From Pseudomonadota bacterium (lineage in GTDB: Bacteria > Pseudomonadota > Gammaproteobacteria > Burkholderiales > Rhodocyclaceae): DNA of 64,000 bases. Positions 1 through 9,965 of this stretch are shown here, in pieces; the stretch's first letter is position 1, and every line of letters begins with the position of its first letter. The notes beneath the pieces were generated by a model. The model saw only the letters and a list, made by a program, of their open reading frames with translations. It made no database searches and was not told where the DNA came from. The position numbers and the translations under genes were made by a program. The stretch covers positions 1 to 64,000 of the forward strand of contig JAFEDI010000078.1 in NCBI GenBank assembly GCA_018241725.1, written 5' to 3'.

Positions 1-177
1 ATCTTCATCGGATGCCCAAAAAGGCAGGAAACTACACAATTCAGGCCGCGGTGAACAGTCACGTCACGAATTTGTTGCGTTTTAAGAGGGGCGTTTCACT
101 ATGCAAAGTAGGTGCGATTGCCCTGGGGGCGGCGCCTTTCCTCTATCTTCTGCTGAATGGGTTCTGGGGCTTATATT

Positions 178-1437
178 TCAGCCGCGACGCATTGCATCAA
201 AGAATTCATTGTTATTTTTTGTGGCCTTGATTTTATCGAGAAGGAATTCCATTGCATCGATGTCGTCCATCCCATAAAGCAATTTGCGGAGCACCCAGAC
301 CTTCTGAAGTACGTCGGCTTTGAGAAGAAGTTCTTCTCGGCGGGTGCCAGAGCGGTTAACGTTAATTGCCGGATAAACCCGTTTTTCAGCCATCCGGCGA
401 TCCAGATGGATCTCCATATTGCCGGTGCCTTTGAATTCCTCGTAGATGACATCATCCATTCGGCTGCCGGTATCAATAAGAGCCGTTGCGATAATTGTCA
501 AAGAGCCACCCTCTTCGATATTCCGGGCCGCGCCGAAGAAGCGTTTGGGCTTTTGCAGTGCGTTTGCGTCTACGCCACCAGTCAAAACCTTGCCAGAGGC
601 AGGGACGACCGTATTGTAGGCTCGCGCCAAACGCGTCAAGGAGTCAAGAAGAATAACAACGTCCTTCTTGTGTTCTACCAGGCGTTTCGCCTTTTCGATC
701 ACCATTTCAGCCACTTGTACATGCCGAATAGCAGGTTCGTCAAAGGTTGACGCAACAACTTCACCCTTCACTGAGCGTTGCATTTCAGTGACTTCTTCAG
801 GGCGCTCATCAATGAGAAGTACGATTACAACGACGTCTGGGTGATTTGACGTGATCGAGTGAGCGATGTGTTGGAGCATCACCGTCTTGCCGCTCTTCGG
901 GGGGGCGACTAGGAGTCCTCGCTGCCCTTTGCCGATAGGGGAGATCATGTCAATCACCCGAGAGGTGATGTTCTCTTCACCACGGATATCCCGTTCCAGT
1001 TTCAGGCACTGGTTAGGATGAAGGGGGGTCAAATTCTCGAAAAGAATCTTGTGCTTTGATGCCTCGGGAGGCTCGAAGTTTACTTTGTCGACCTTAACCA
1101 GCGCGAAGTATCGTTCGCCATCCTTCGGCGTACGAATTTCACCTTCGACTGTATCTCCTGTATGGAGATTGAAGCGCCGAATTTGGCTTGGAGAAACATA
1201 GATGTCGTCGGTCCCCGCCAAGTACGATGTATCTGGCGATCGCAGAAAACCAAAGCCATCGGGCAAAACTTCCATGACTCCATCACCGTAGATGGGTTCG
1301 CCCTTCTTGGCACGGTTCTTGAGTAGCGCAAAGACAAGTTCTTGCTTGCGCAGGCGATTGGCACCTTCAATTTCGTTGGCGATTGCCATCTCAAGCAATT
1401 GACCAACATGGAGGGACTTCAGCTCCGAGAGTTGCAT
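178..1437 (-). CDS. rho: Transcription termination factor Rho
   Basis: Hexameric RNA-dependent ATPase that terminates transcription. The protein has 419 residues, the usual length. The N-terminal Rho domain begins [10 protein letters not shown], the cold-shock RNA-binding domain covers about residues 50-120, the P-loop PPKSGKT is at 179-185 and the Walker B strand VILLDSLTR at 261-269. The start at 1437 is chosen because MQLSELK is the family start; an in-frame extension to 1530 is unlike Rho. It lies downstream of trxA on the same strand, a common pairing in proteobacteria. Confidence 0.97.
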   Translation of the reverse strand: MQLSELKSLHVGQLLEMAIANEIEGANRLRKQELVFALLKNRAKKGEPIYGDGVMEVLPDGFGFLRSPDTSYLAGTDDIYVSPSQIRRFNLHTGDTVEGEIRTPKDGERYFALVKVDKVNFEPPEASKHKILFENLTPLHPNQCLKLERDIRGEENITSRVIDMISPIGKGQRGLLVAPPKSGKTVMLQHIAHSITSNHPDVVVIVLLIDERPEEVTEMQRSVKGEVVASTFDEPAIRHVQVAEMVIEKAKRLVEHKKDVVILLDSLTRLARAYNTVVPASGKVLTGGVDANALQKPKRFFGAARNIEEGGSLTIIATALIDTGSRMDDVIYEEFKGTGNMEIHLDRRMAEKRVYPAINVNRSGTRREELLLKADVLQKVWVLRKLLYGMDDIDAMEFLLDKIKATKNNNEFFDAMRRG

Positions 1438-1601
1438 GGCGGGCGGCGGTGAGGGGGTAGGGAAGTGAATGACGTGGAGCGCGACAGAGTTGTCGCGATT
1501 TTGCGCAGCGGTAGGATACCTGAACTGCATTTAGCTGCCTGCGCTGCCACTTTTTAGGGCGGTCCAGGCTGCTACGAAGAATTCCTTTAACTTAACCCGA
1601 T

Positions 1602-1928
1602 TTACAGGTTGCTGTCAATGAAAGCAGTCAGTTGGGACTTTGACAGTGAGCCAACCTTGGTTGCTTCGATGTTGCCACCCTTGAAGAGCATGAGCGTAGG
1701 AATTCCCCGGATGCCATATCTGGTCGGAGTTTCCTGATTTTCATCAATGTTCAGCTTCGCGACCTTGAGCTTCCCAACATACTCTTGGGCCACTTCGTCG
1801 AGGAGGGGAGCGATCATCTTGCATGGGCCGCACCATTCTGCCCAGTAGTCCACAAGCACGGGGCTGGTGGATTGGAGGACTTCCGCTTCGAAGTTTGTAT
1901 CTGTGACGTAGTGGATATGTTCGCTCAT
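1602..1928 (-). CDS. trxA: Thioredoxin 1
   Basis: Cytoplasmic disulfide reductase of 108 residues, standard length for TrxA. The active site WCGPC has its cysteines at residues 33 and 36, and the cis-proline motif GIPTLMLF follows. The start at 1928 has a GAGGA ribosome-binding site; an in-frame extension to 2006 has no thioredoxin similarity. It is transcribed toward rho with a gap of about 165 bases and divergently from the ferredoxin gene. Confidence 0.96.
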   Translation of the reverse strand: MSEHIHYVTDTNFEAEVLQSTSPVLVDYWAEWCGPCKMIAPLLDEVAQEYVGKLKVAKLNIDENQETPTRYGIRGIPTLMLFKGGNIEATKVGSLSKSQLTAFIDSNL

Positions 1929-2280
1929 GATCCTCACGCATTCAGGGGGGGGCGACGTTGCGAGGGAGGAGGTAGTGAGTTGTTCGATGCAGCCCAATCC
2001 ACGCAACGAGATAGGATGGTTGGCGGGATGCTAGCGAATCTTGATCAGCAAGAAAAGCATTTTTCTCCCCTGTTTGGCTAAAAATTGTGGTAGCAGTAGT
2101 GGTGTGGCGAGCGCCCCATGTGCTGGATCGTACCTCCCCAGACGACGGAGAGCCCATACGCCGGGCGCTCCCGCAGTGGCGAATGGGGTATATTTCCATA
2201 CTTCAACTATTTACGACGAAGCTGGTTTTCGTGACCGCATCTGCGAGCCGCCAGCTCCAAGACATACAGGAGTACGCCCC
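1929..2280. other. Divergent intergenic region trxA / fdxA
   Basis: These 352 bases separate two divergent genes and should hold both promoters. An A/T-rich stretch around 2040-2095 is the likeliest promoter zone. I see no convincing open frame, tRNA or strong hairpin. The only clear signal is the AGGAG ribosome-binding site just before the ferredoxin start at 2281. Confidence 0.5.
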
Positions 2281-2604
2281 ATGACTTATGTTGTTACCGA
2301 AAACTGCATCCGTTGCAAGTACACCGACTGTGTTGATGTTTGCCCGGTGGATTGTTTTCGAGAGGGGCCGAACTTCCTCGTGATCGATCCGGAGGAGTGT
2401 ATCGATTGCACATTGTGCGTGGCTGAGTGCCCGGCTGAAGCTATTTTTGCTGAGGATGATGTTCCCGCCGGCCAGCAGGGATTCATCGCTCTTAACGCCG
2501 AATTGGCTGCTCAGTGGGCGCCGATCGTGGAGCGCAAGGATCCTCCGGCCGACGCTGACCAGTGGCGTGGCGTCGTGGATAAGTTGAAATTCCTGGAGCG
2601 CTGA
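2281..2604 (+). CDS. fdxA: 7Fe ferredoxin FdxA
   Basis: Small electron carrier with one [3Fe-4S] and one [4Fe-4S] cluster, 107 residues, the usual FdxA length. Cysteines at 9, 12, 17, 21, 25 and then 40, 43, 46, 50 form the cluster motifs ([20 protein letters not shown]). The Azotobacter-type C-terminal extension is present. The start follows AGGAG and gives MTYVVTENC, the canonical N terminus. The gene is probably monocistronic. Confidence 0.94.
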   Translation: MTYVVTENCIRCKYTDCVDVCPVDCFREGPNFLVIDPEECIDCTLCVAECPAEAIFAEDDVPAGQQGFIALNAELAAQWAPIVERKDPPADADQWRGVVDKLKFLER

Positions 2605-2765
2605 AGCAGGAAGGACTGAGCCGAAAATAGACAGTTCCTGGTGTGTGAGCCGCATATAAGGGAAGGCCCTGATATCTGGGGACTTTTCGCTGCCTCCGCA
2701 ATCGAATACTATCGGATGAAATAATCATCTTCAGGCGCGTCGGCGCCACTCATAGGAACGAAAAA

Positions 2766-3215
2766 ATGCTGGTCAGTGAAATTCTCGCGATCAAAGGCAA
2801 GGTCCTTTTCACCATAGCACCAAACAAGGCGCTCTCCGAAGCGGTTGCTATTATGACGGAGCAGGATGTCGGGTCTTTGGTTGTGTTTGACAAAGGGCGT
2901 ATGGCTGGTCTGTTGACCTTCAGGGAAGTTTTGCTCGGTACCCAGAAGGCGGGTGCTGCATGGCAGGATCTTTCTGTGGCAGACGCAATGCTGACAACTC
3001 CAGTCGTAGCTGCGCCCAATATGGAAATGGATGAGTTGCGTCGACAAATGGTCGAGCACCATCAGCGCTATCTTCCTGTTATGGACGATGCGGTTCTTCT
3101 TGGTGTGGTTTCTTTCCACGATGTGGCCAAGGCGGTGCTCGAGGAGCAGAGTTTTGAGAATCGGATGCTTAAGAACTACATTCGGAACTGGCCTGCTGAG
3201 GAAGATCAGGTGTGA
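2766..3215 (+). CDS. CBS-domain pair protein
   Basis: 149 residues made almost entirely of two CBS domains (about residues 8-60 and 73-130), a fold that binds adenosyl ligands and senses energy or ionic state. No catalytic domain is fused. Stand-alone CBS proteins are common in Betaproteobacteria and their partners are mostly unknown. It lies between fdxA and an acyl-CoA ligase without obvious coupling to either. Confidence 0.88.
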   Translation: MLVSEILAIKGKVLFTIAPNKALSEAVAIMTEQDVGSLVVFDKGRMAGLLTFREVLLGTQKAGAAWQDLSVADAMLTTPVVAAPNMEMDELRRQMVEHHQRYLPVMDDAVLLGVVSFHDVAKAVLEEQSFENRMLKNYIRNWPAEEDQV

Positions 3216-3441
3216 TTGAAGTAATAGCTGCACTGCAGGCCTATGTCGCGGTTGGCGTGCAGGGCAGGGGCTGATTGCTGCAAGGTGTGCCACACGAGAA
3301 GGGCACCGTCCAAAAAACCGGTATGTTGGGAACTGATCCTCGCATAATGGATTAAGGCGCTCGTAAAGGTTGGCGCCGGCGATAAGGCGATGCCTTGTCT
3401 GCCGGTTTCCCTCTAGTGCGACCAATGGCAGAGGAGACCAC

Positions 3442-5118
3442 ATGGATAAGCTCTGGCTGAAGAGCTACCCCGATGGTGTGCCTGCGGAGATTGATCCGGC
3501 GGAATTTTCTTCCCTTGTTGATTTATTTGACAAGAGCGTCCGTGCTTTCGGTGCGCATGTCGCGTATGTCTGCATGGGTAAGGCCATGGACTACGCCGAA
3601 CTGGATGCGAAATCCCGTGACTTTGCGGCTTATCTGCAAGGTGTGTTGGGCCTCGGCAAGGGGGCTCGGGTTGCGCTCATGATGCCGAACTGCCTTCAGT
3701 ACCCCGTTGCTATGTTTGGGATATTGCGTGCGGGCGGTACTGTGGTGAACGTCAATCCCTTATATACGGCACGAGAGTTGGAGCATCAACTGCGTGATGC
3801 CGAGTGTGAGGCCATTGTCATCGTCGAGAACTTTGCGCACACCCTTCAGGATGTGATCGAGCACACTGCTGTGCGCCATGTCGTTGTGACGGGATTGGGT
3901 GACCTGCTGGGTTTTCCGAAATCTGCGCTTGTGAACTTTGTTATCCGCCATGTGCGAAAAATGGTTCCCGCGTGGGATTTGCCAGGGTGTAAGAGATTCC
4001 GCGTGGCATTGGATCTGGGACGCCGCTGCGAGTTTAAGCCTGTCGCTATTGGTCACGATGACCTTGCTTATCTGCAGTACACGGGAGGCACGACTGGCGT
4101 TGCAAAGGGTGCCATGCTGACGCATGGAAATATCGTTGCGAATTTGCAGCAGGCCCATGCGTGGATAAGCCCTTATGTGAAGATTGCTTCAGAAGTCATC
4201 ATCACCGCTCTGCCGCTCTATCACATTTTTTCACTTACCGCGAACTGCCTGACTTTCTTCAAGATCGGCGCAACAAACGTACTCATTACAAACCCGAGGG
4301 ATATCCCGGGGTTCGTTGTGGAACTGGGGCGCCATCGCTTCACGGTGATCACCGGGGTCAATACCTTGTTCAACGCCTTACTGAACGATCCTGGGTTCTC
4401 CCATCTTGATTTCTCTTCATTGAAAATTGCGCTGGGCGGTGGAATGGCTGTTCAGCAGGGGGTGGCAGACCGTTGGAGGAAGGTGACTGGCAAGCCTTTG
4501 GCCGAGGCTTACGGTTTGACTGAGACGTCTCCTGCGGTCTGTATCAACCCCCTCGATTTGCCCGAATTCAATCACTCCATCGGACTTCCGATCTCGTCCA
4601 CAATCATTAGTCTGCGTGATGATGACGGGAGGGAGGTCGCATCAGGGGAGGCGGGGGAGTTGTGCGTGAAGGGGCCGCAGGTGATGAAGGGCTATTACAA
4701 GCGCCCCGAGGACACGGCCAAGGTTTTTACGCATGACGGTTTTTTGCGAACCGGCGATGTGGCGACTATTGATGCCGATGGTTTTGTTCGCATTGTTGAT
4801 CGCAAGAAGGACATGATCCTTGTGTCGGGCTTCAATGTTTATCCAAATGAGGTCGAAGACGTGGTTGCAAGTCACCCTGGTGTGCTGGAGGTCGCGGCGC
4901 TTGGTGTTCCTGATGAGCACTCCGGCGAGGCGGTCAAGATCTTCGTTGTGCGCAAAGATCCAAAATTGACCGCAGGGGCCTTGATCGATCACTGTCGTGC
5001 GGGATTGACCGGGTATAAGGTACCCCGATTCGTGGAGTTTCGTGAATCCTTGCCCAAGAGTAACGTGGGAAAGATCCTGCGCCGCGTCCTGCGGGACTCT
5101 GGACAGGCGGCGAACTGA
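3442..5118 (+). CDS. fadD: Long-chain fatty acid-CoA ligase
   Basis: AMP-forming acyl-CoA synthetase that activates fatty acids with ATP and CoA. 558 residues. The AMP-binding motif [12 protein letters not shown] lies near residue 215, the adenylate motif AYGLTETSP follows, and the FACS motif [20 protein letters not shown] with K/RD lies near 435. The C-terminal lysine region SNVGKILRR is intact. The start at 3442 follows a strong GAGGAG site; the in-frame extension to 3370 lacks similarity. fadD is the family name; substrate chain length is inferred. Confidence 0.92.
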   Translation: MDKLWLKSYPDGVPAEIDPAEFSSLVDLFDKSVRAFGAHVAYVCMGKAMDYAELDAKSRDFAAYLQGVLGLGKGARVALMMPNCLQYPVAMFGILRAGGTVVNVNPLYTARELEHQLRDAECEAIVIVENFAHTLQDVIEHTAVRHVVVTGLGDLLGFPKSALVNFVIRHVRKMVPAWDLPGCKRFRVALDLGRRCEFKPVAIGHDDLAYLQYTGGTTGVAKGAMLTHGNIVANLQQAHAWISPYVKIASEVIITALPLYHIFSLTANCLTFFKIGATNVLITNPRDIPGFVVELGRHRFTVITGVNTLFNALLNDPGFSHLDFSSLKIALGGGMAVQQGVADRWRKVTGKPLAEAYGLTETSPAVCINPLDLPEFNHSIGLPISSTIISLRDDDGREVASGEAGELCVKGPQVMKGYYKRPEDTAKVFTHDGFLRTGDVATIDADGFVRIVDRKKDMILVSGFNVYPNEVEDVVASHPGVLEVAALGVPDEHSGEAVKIFVVRKDPKLTAGALIDHCRAGLTGYKVPRFVEFRESLPKSNVGKILRRVLRDSGQAAN

Positions 5119-5190
5119 TTTGACAAAAAAGAGCTTGTGTTTGCGGCAGGAACTGAAGAATAATTGTGAAGTAGTCTTGTATATGACCTT

Positions 5191-5268
5191 ATGAACCTGA
5201 TTGCCCGCTCCCTTCCTGTCGACGTAGTTGTAGTACGCGTAGTAAGCGTAGGTGTGCGCGCGTCGTAA
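5191..5268 (+). CDS. ivbL: ilvBN operon leader peptide (IvbL type)
   Basis: A 25-residue peptide beginning MNLIARSLP with nine valines, mostly clustered in VVVVRVV and the following VG. Six of the nine valine codons are GTA, which is rare in this GC-rich genome. The E. coli IvbL leader has the same VVVVRVV pattern. Position, composition and the strong terminator 34 bases downstream support attenuation: scarce Val-tRNA would stall the ribosome and let transcription enter ilvB. The ribosome-binding site is weak and translation is not shown. Confidence 0.85.
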   Translation: MNLIARSLPVDVVVVRVVSVGVRAS

Positions 5269-5301
5269 GGGTCCGTAGGTAATCAGTAAAGAATTTTCAG
5301 A

Positions 5302-5339
5302 CCCCCGCCGGCGCGCAACCGGCGGGGGTTTTGTTTTTT
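5302..5339 (+). terminator. ilvBN attenuator terminator
   Basis: Perfect 10-bp stem CCCCCGCCGG / CCGGCGGGGG (5302-5311 and 5319-5328) with a short loop, followed by TTTTGTTTTTT. It lies between the leader peptide and ilvB, the position expected of an attenuator rather than an end-of-operon terminator. Confidence 0.9.
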
Positions 5340-5391
5340 GTCCCCTGGCCCGGAACGTTGTACGGCTCCCAAAGCCTCAAGGAGAATTTTG

Positions 5392-7056
5392 ATGATGCAA
5401 ATGACTGGAGCAGACCTGATTGTGAAGCTGCTCGAACGGCAGGGTATCAGCACTATCGCGGGTGTTCCTGGCGGTGCCGCCCTGCCGATGTATGACGCGC
5501 TTTCCAAGAGCGAGAAGATTCACCACGTGCTGTGTCGTCACGAGCAAGGTGCGGGCTTCATCGCCCAGGGTATGGCGCGCGTATCCGGCCGTCCGGAAGT
5601 GTGTCTGGCCTCGAGCGGCCCAGGAGCAACCAACCTCATCACGGCGATCGCTGATGCCAAGTTGGACTCCATCCCCATCATCGCGCTGACTGGCCAAGTA
5701 CCCTTGTCGATGATCGGTACGGATGCCTTCCAGGAGGTGGACACCTACGGGCTCACGATTCCGATCACCAAGCACAATTTCCTGGTTCGTTCCGCCAAGG
5801 AGTTGCTGACGGCAATCCCGGCCGCCTTCCGTATCGCGATGTCCGACCGGCCTGGCCCTGTTCTGGTGGATGTGCCCAAGGATGTGCAGAACCAGATCGT
5901 GAGCTTCGAGGAATATCCCGATGTGGTGGTGCCCGATGCTGCGCCCAGCTTCGACATCGGCGCGATCGAAGAGATTGCGAAGATGATCGAGGCGGCCGAG
6001 CGCCCCGTGCTTTACCTCGGCGGTGGTGTGATCCACTCCGGCGCATCGCAGCTCGCGGTGACGCTGGCGGAGCAGGCGTCCCTGCCGACCACGATGACGC
6101 TGATGGCGCTGGGCGCCATGCCGATGGATCATCCGTTGTCGGTCGGGATGCTCGGCATGCATGGCGCGCGTTACACCAACTATGTCCTCGAAGAGGCCGA
6201 TCTGTTGATCTGTGTCGGCGCCCGTTTCGATGACCGTGCTATCGGCAAGACCGCCGAGTTTTGTCCGAACGCCAAGATCATCCATATCGACATCGATCGT
6301 TCAGAGCTGCACAAGGTCAAGACGGCGCATGTGGCGATTGCCGGTGATGTGGGGCAGGTGCTGTCCGAACTGCTGCCGCGCGTGAAGCCCCAGTTGCGCA
6401 AGCGTTGGTTGTCCCACGTGGAGAGCCTGAAGGGGCGCTTCCCGCTGGCCATGCCCGGTGTGGACAATCCCCGTTCGCCGTATGGCCTCATCCATGCGGT
6501 TGCCAGTTGTCTGGACGATAGTGCCATCATCACCAGCGACGTGGGCCAGCACCAAATGTGGGTTGCGCAGGCCTATCCGTTCCGCCGTGCCCGCCAGTGG
6601 CTCAACTCCGGCGGCCTCGGCACCATGGGCTTCGGCTTCCCGGCGGCGATCGGTGCGGCTTTGGCGGAGCCCGAGCGTACGGTGGTCTGCTTTTCCGGCG
6701 ATGGCAGCCTGAAGATGAACATTCAGGAGATGGCGACTGCGGCTCAGGAGAACGCCAATGTGAAGATCGTGTTGTTCAACAACCAGTCCCTGGGGCTGGT
6801 GCATCAGCAGCAGAATCTTTTCTATGGCAAGCGCATCATGGCGTCCCGCTACGAACGTCCCACCGACTTCCTGAAGATCGCTGAGGGTTTTGGCATGCGT
6901 GCCGTTGATCTGGATCCGGCGCCCAATCCCCGTGCCGTGTTGGCCGAGGCGCTCAATACGCCGGGACCCTGCCTGATCCACGCAACCATCGACCCGAACG
7001 AATTCGTTTACCCCATGGTGCCGCCGGGTGCCGCCAACTCCGAGATGATCGGCTGA
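5392..7056 (+). CDS. ilvB: Acetolactate synthase large subunit
   Basis: ThDP- and FAD-dependent acetohydroxyacid synthase catalytic subunit, first common step of valine, leucine and isoleucine synthesis. 554 residues with the three-domain TPP-enzyme layout. The catalytic glutamate lies in LCRHEQGAGF near residue 49; the ThDP/Mg motif GDGSLKMN continues to NN near 435-465. The start follows GGAG; a second ATG three bases later is equally possible. The valine-rich leader and the short regulatory subunit downstream make this the IlvBN-like isozyme. Confidence 0.94.
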   Translation: MMQMTGADLIVKLLERQGISTIAGVPGGAALPMYDALSKSEKIHHVLCRHEQGAGFIAQGMARVSGRPEVCLASSGPGATNLITAIADAKLDSIPIIALTGQVPLSMIGTDAFQEVDTYGLTIPITKHNFLVRSAKELLTAIPAAFRIAMSDRPGPVLVDVPKDVQNQIVSFEEYPDVVVPDAAPSFDIGAIEEIAKMIEAAERPVLYLGGGVIHSGASQLAVTLAEQASLPTTMTLMALGAMPMDHPLSVGMLGMHGARYTNYVLEEADLLICVGARFDDRAIGKTAEFCPNAKIIHIDIDRSELHKVKTAHVAIAGDVGQVLSELLPRVKPQLRKRWLSHVESLKGRFPLAMPGVDNPRSPYGLIHAVASCLDDSAIITSDVGQHQMWVAQAYPFRRARQWLNSGGLGTMGFGFPAAIGAALAEPERTVVCFSGDGSLKMNIQEMATAAQENANVKIVLFNNQSLGLVHQQQNLFYGKRIMASRYERPTDFLKIAEGFGMRAVDLDPAPNPRAVLAEALNTPGPCLIHATIDPNEFVYPMVPPGAANSEMIG

Positions 7057-7075
7057 GCCCGCAGGAGAGAACACT

Positions 7076-7411
7076 ATGTCCGAACAAAACACCAATCTTT
7101 CCGAGTACATTCCCGATGTGCCCGAACATACGGGCTTCAAGAAGGTTGTTCTTGAGTTGGGTGTGGCCAATCACCCAGGGGTGATGAGCCACATCTGTGG
7201 TCTGTTTGCCCGGCGGGCCTTCAACGTGGAAGGCATCCTGTGCATGCCGGTCGGCTCCGGCGAGACTAGCCGCATCTGGCTGTTGATTTTCGAGGATGAG
7301 CGTCTCGAGAAGATGATTCGCCAAGTCGAGAAGCTCGAGGACGTCCTCTACGTGAAGCAGCATGATGGCGAACACCCGGTGTTTGGCCGTCTGGACGAGT
7401 TCTTCAAGTAA
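7076..7411 (+). CDS. ilvN: Acetolactate synthase small subunit, short form
   Basis: Regulatory ACT-domain subunit (111 residues) that binds branched-chain amino acids and activates IlvB. It has only the ACT domain (VVLELGVANHPGVMSHICGLFARRAFNVEGI) and lacks the long C-terminal domain of IlvH, matching IlvN-size proteins. The start follows GGAGAG, 19 bases after ilvB, so the two are cotranscribed. Confidence 0.9.
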   Translation: MSEQNTNLSEYIPDVPEHTGFKKVVLELGVANHPGVMSHICGLFARRAFNVEGILCMPVGSGETSRIWLLIFEDERLEKMIRQVEKLEDVLYVKQHDGEHPVFGRLDEFFK

Positions 7412-7422
7412 CACGCTCCCCA

Positions 7423-7451
7423 CGCGCCGCCGGCCTCGTGCCGGTGGCGTG
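7423..7451. terminator. Hairpin after ilvN
   Basis: Stem CGCCGCCGGC / GCCGGTGGCG with a five-base loop right after the ilvN stop. No U-tract follows, so it may be an mRNA-stabilising hairpin or a weak terminator before aroC. Confidence 0.5.
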
Positions 7452-7510
7452 CTAGACTCGAACACTACGGCTTTCGTCGTCTTTTATTTCCTGTATCCGC
7501 GAGTCTTCCC

Positions 7511-8650
7511 ATGTCCGGTAATACCCTTGGCACGCTCTTCAGCGTCACTTCCTTCGGAGAATCCCATGGCCCCGCCATTGGCTGTGTGGTGGACGGCTGT
7601 CCGCCGGGATTGAAGATCAGTGAGGCCGATATCCAGGCTGAGCTGGATCGGCGCAAGCCGGGTACGTCCCGGCACGTGACCCAGCGCCGGGAGCCGGACG
7701 AGGTCGAGATCCTGTCGGGGGTCTTCGAGGGTGTTACGACCGGTACGCCCATCGCATTGCTGATTCGCAACCAGGATCAGCGCTCCAAGGACTACGGCAA
7801 CATCGCGGAGAGTTTTCGTCCGGGGCATGCCGACTACGCTTACTGGCAGAAGTACGGCATTCGCGATTACCGCGGCGGTGGCCGTTCGTCGGCCCGCGAA
7901 ACCGCGGTGCGCGTGGCGGCTGGAGCGATCGCGCGCAAGTGGCTGCAGGAGTGCTATGGCGTGGTGATTCAGGGGTACATGTCACAGCTCGGCCCTGTCG
8001 ACATTCCCTTCGTGTCGTGGGACGAGGTGGATGGCAACGCGTTTTTTGCACCGAATCAGGCCATCGTTCCGCAACTCGAAAGCTACATGGATGATCTGCG
8101 CAAGTCCGGAGACTCTGTCGGTGCGCGGATCAATGTCGTAGCGACCGGCCTGCCGGTCGGCTGGGGCGAGCCCGTGTTTGATCGTCTCGATGCCGACATC
8201 GCTTACGCGATGATGAGCATCAACGCGGTGAAGGGCGTGGAGATCGGTGCCGGTTTTGCCAGCGTCGCCCAGCTGGGGACGCAGCACTCGGACGAAATGT
8301 CGCCGGAAGGCTTCCTGTCGAACAACGCCGGTGGTGTGCTGGGCGGGATATCTACTGGGCAGGACATCCTGGTCAGCATGGCGATCAAGCCCACGTCCAG
8401 TACCCGTCTTGATCGCCACTCCATCAACAAGGCTGGGGAGCCCGTTGTAGTGAATACCCACGGTCGCCATGATCCATGCGTCGGCATTCGCGCCACGCCC
8501 ATCGCAGAGGCCATGCTGGCGATCGTGCTGATGGATCATGCTTTGCGTCATCGTGCCCAGAATGCCGATGTGGAGTGCTCTACGCCAAAGGTGGCCGGGT
8601 TGGCGCCGGCTGGCAAGCAGGCCGTGCCGTCTCCCCGTCCGAAGGCTTGA
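7511..8650 (+). CDS. aroC: Chorismate synthase
   Basis: FMN-dependent enzyme converting EPSP to chorismate, last step of the shikimate pathway. 379 residues. Signatures [18 protein letters not shown] (residues 16-33), the [12 protein letters not shown] region near residue 120 and the C-terminal [10 protein letters not shown] are all present. It stands between ilvN and an MFS gene and is followed by a good terminator. Confidence 0.97.
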   Translation: MSGNTLGTLFSVTSFGESHGPAIGCVVDGCPPGLKISEADIQAELDRRKPGTSRHVTQRREPDEVEILSGVFEGVTTGTPIALLIRNQDQRSKDYGNIAESFRPGHADYAYWQKYGIRDYRGGGRSSARETAVRVAAGAIARKWLQECYGVVIQGYMSQLGPVDIPFVSWDEVDGNAFFAPNQAIVPQLESYMDDLRKSGDSVGARINVVATGLPVGWGEPVFDRLDADIAYAMMSINAVKGVEIGAGFASVAQLGTQHSDEMSPEGFLSNNAGGVLGGISTGQDILVSMAIKPTSSTRLDRHSINKAGEPVVVNTHGRHDPCVGIRATPIAEAMLAIVLMDHALRHRAQNADVECSTPKVAGLAPAGKQAVPSPRPKA

Positions 8651-8726
8651 TCGCGTTCAACTTTGCGTCTGGAGGACAGGCGTGGAGTTCCTTGCCTGGC
8701 ACGGGTGAGGTTCTGGCAGATGGAAG

Positions 8727-8749
8727 GAGCGCTTTCGGGCGCTCTTTTT
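8727..8749 (+). terminator. Terminator after aroC
   Basis: Stem GAGCGC / GCGCTC (8727-8732 and 8739-8744) with a six-base loop, followed by a run of Ts. Typical intrinsic terminator about 75 bases after aroC. Confidence 0.85.
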
Positions 8750-8784
8750 CTTGGTAGTGACCGGGGTTGCCCCCAATATCTCTG

Positions 8785-9936
8785 ATGATTCCCTACTGGC
8801 GCCTGTCGGGTTATTACTTCTTCTACTTTGCCTTCGTCGGCGCTTTTTCACCGTACTTTGGCCTTTATCTGCAGTCGGTCGGTAGCTCAGCGGCCGAGAT
8901 TGCAGTGCTGATGTCCCTGATGTCGGTCATGAGGACGCTTGCGCCGACCTTGTGGGGGTGGCTGGCCGATCGATTTGGCACGCGTGCGCCTATCGTCCGT
9001 CTGTCGGCTGTGCTATCCGTGCTGGGTTTCTCCGGCTTTCTGCTCAGCAATGCCTATGGGGTGCTCTTTGTGAGCATGGCCTTCCTGGCTTTCTTCTGGA
9101 GCGCCGCCTTACCGTTGGTGGAAACCTTGACCTTTGCGCATTTGGAAGGGAGGGCCAGTCGCTATGGCAGCATCCGGGTGTGGGGGTCCGTCGGTTTCGT
9201 ACTGGCTGTACTCGGGTTGGGTTATCTGCTTGATGAAATGCCGATCAGGAACCTGTTGTGGGTGACGCTGGCCATCCTTGCAGGCATCCTGGCGTGTGCC
9301 CTGGCGATCCCTGAAGTCCGAAAGGCACGGGAGACGGTGGCGTCCGCTTCGCTGGGGAGCATTCTCCGTCGCCCAGAGGTGAGGGCACTGCTGACGGCCT
9401 GTTTTTTCATGTCGGCCGCCCATGGAGCCTTGTATGTCTTCTACTCGCTGCATCTCGTTGCTCATGGATACAGCAAGACCTTCGTCGGCTGGATGTGGAC
9501 TCTTGGGGTGCTGGCCGAGATCCTGGTTTTCATGGGTATGCCCCAATTGCTAAAAGCGTTTTCCCTGCGTAATTTGCTTCTCTTCAGTTTTGCTGCTGCA
9601 GTCTTCCGTTTCGTGATGATCGGCTGGGGGGCTGATTCGCTAGTCGTGCTGGCGCTGGCTCAGTTGCTGCATGGCGCGACCTTTGGTTCTTACCACGCGG
9701 CGGCCGTGGCTGCCGTCAATCGGTGGTTCGGCGCCCAACACCAGGCGCGAGGGCAGGCCCTGTATGGGAGCATTTCCTTCGGCGCCGGCGGGGTGCTCGG
9801 CGGGCTGATCAGTGGTTATACGTGGGAGCTTGTCGGTGCCGGATGGACTTATACCCTCGCTTCGGTATTCGCATTGATGGGTCTGGTAGCCCTTAGTCGC
9901 GGCTGGCGGGATCGTTTGGCCGTCGAGACTGTCTGA
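8785..9936 (+). CDS. MFS transporter (HcaT/MFS_1-like)
   Basis: Inner-membrane major facilitator of 383 residues with about 12 hydrophobic segments. The N terminus WRLSGYYFFYFAFVGAFSPYFGLYL and the loop GWLADRFGTR (MFS motif A-like) resemble the MFS_1-like/phenylpropionate permease group. The substrate cannot be read from the sequence. Start ATG at 8785; a TTG extension to 8767 is possible but less likely. Confidence 0.85.
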   Translation: MIPYWRLSGYYFFYFAFVGAFSPYFGLYLQSVGSSAAEIAVLMSLMSVMRTLAPTLWGWLADRFGTRAPIVRLSAVLSVLGFSGFLLSNAYGVLFVSMAFLAFFWSAALPLVETLTFAHLEGRASRYGSIRVWGSVGFVLAVLGLGYLLDEMPIRNLLWVTLAILAGILACALAIPEVRKARETVASASLGSILRRPEVRALLTACFFMSAAHGALYVFYSLHLVAHGYSKTFVGWMWTLGVLAEILVFMGMPQLLKAFSLRNLLLFSFAAAVFRFVMIGWGADSLVVLALAQLLHGATFGSYHAAAVAAVNRWFGAQHQARGQALYGSISFGAGGVLGGLISGYTWELVGAGWTYTLASVFALMGLVALSRGWRDRLAVETV

Positions 9937-9965
9937 AATCAACTGAACAGGATGTCGGGAGCAGG

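Noticed and set aside
1-8. Possible minus-strand start (ATGAAGAT) at the window edge, where rpmE often follows rho
   Set aside because: Only eight bases are visible, no ribosome-binding site precedes it, and the residues do not match L31.
12-230. Open frame of 72 codons at the left edge, plus strand
   Set aside because: It runs into the 3' end of rho on the other strand, has no ribosome-binding site and no recognisable motif.
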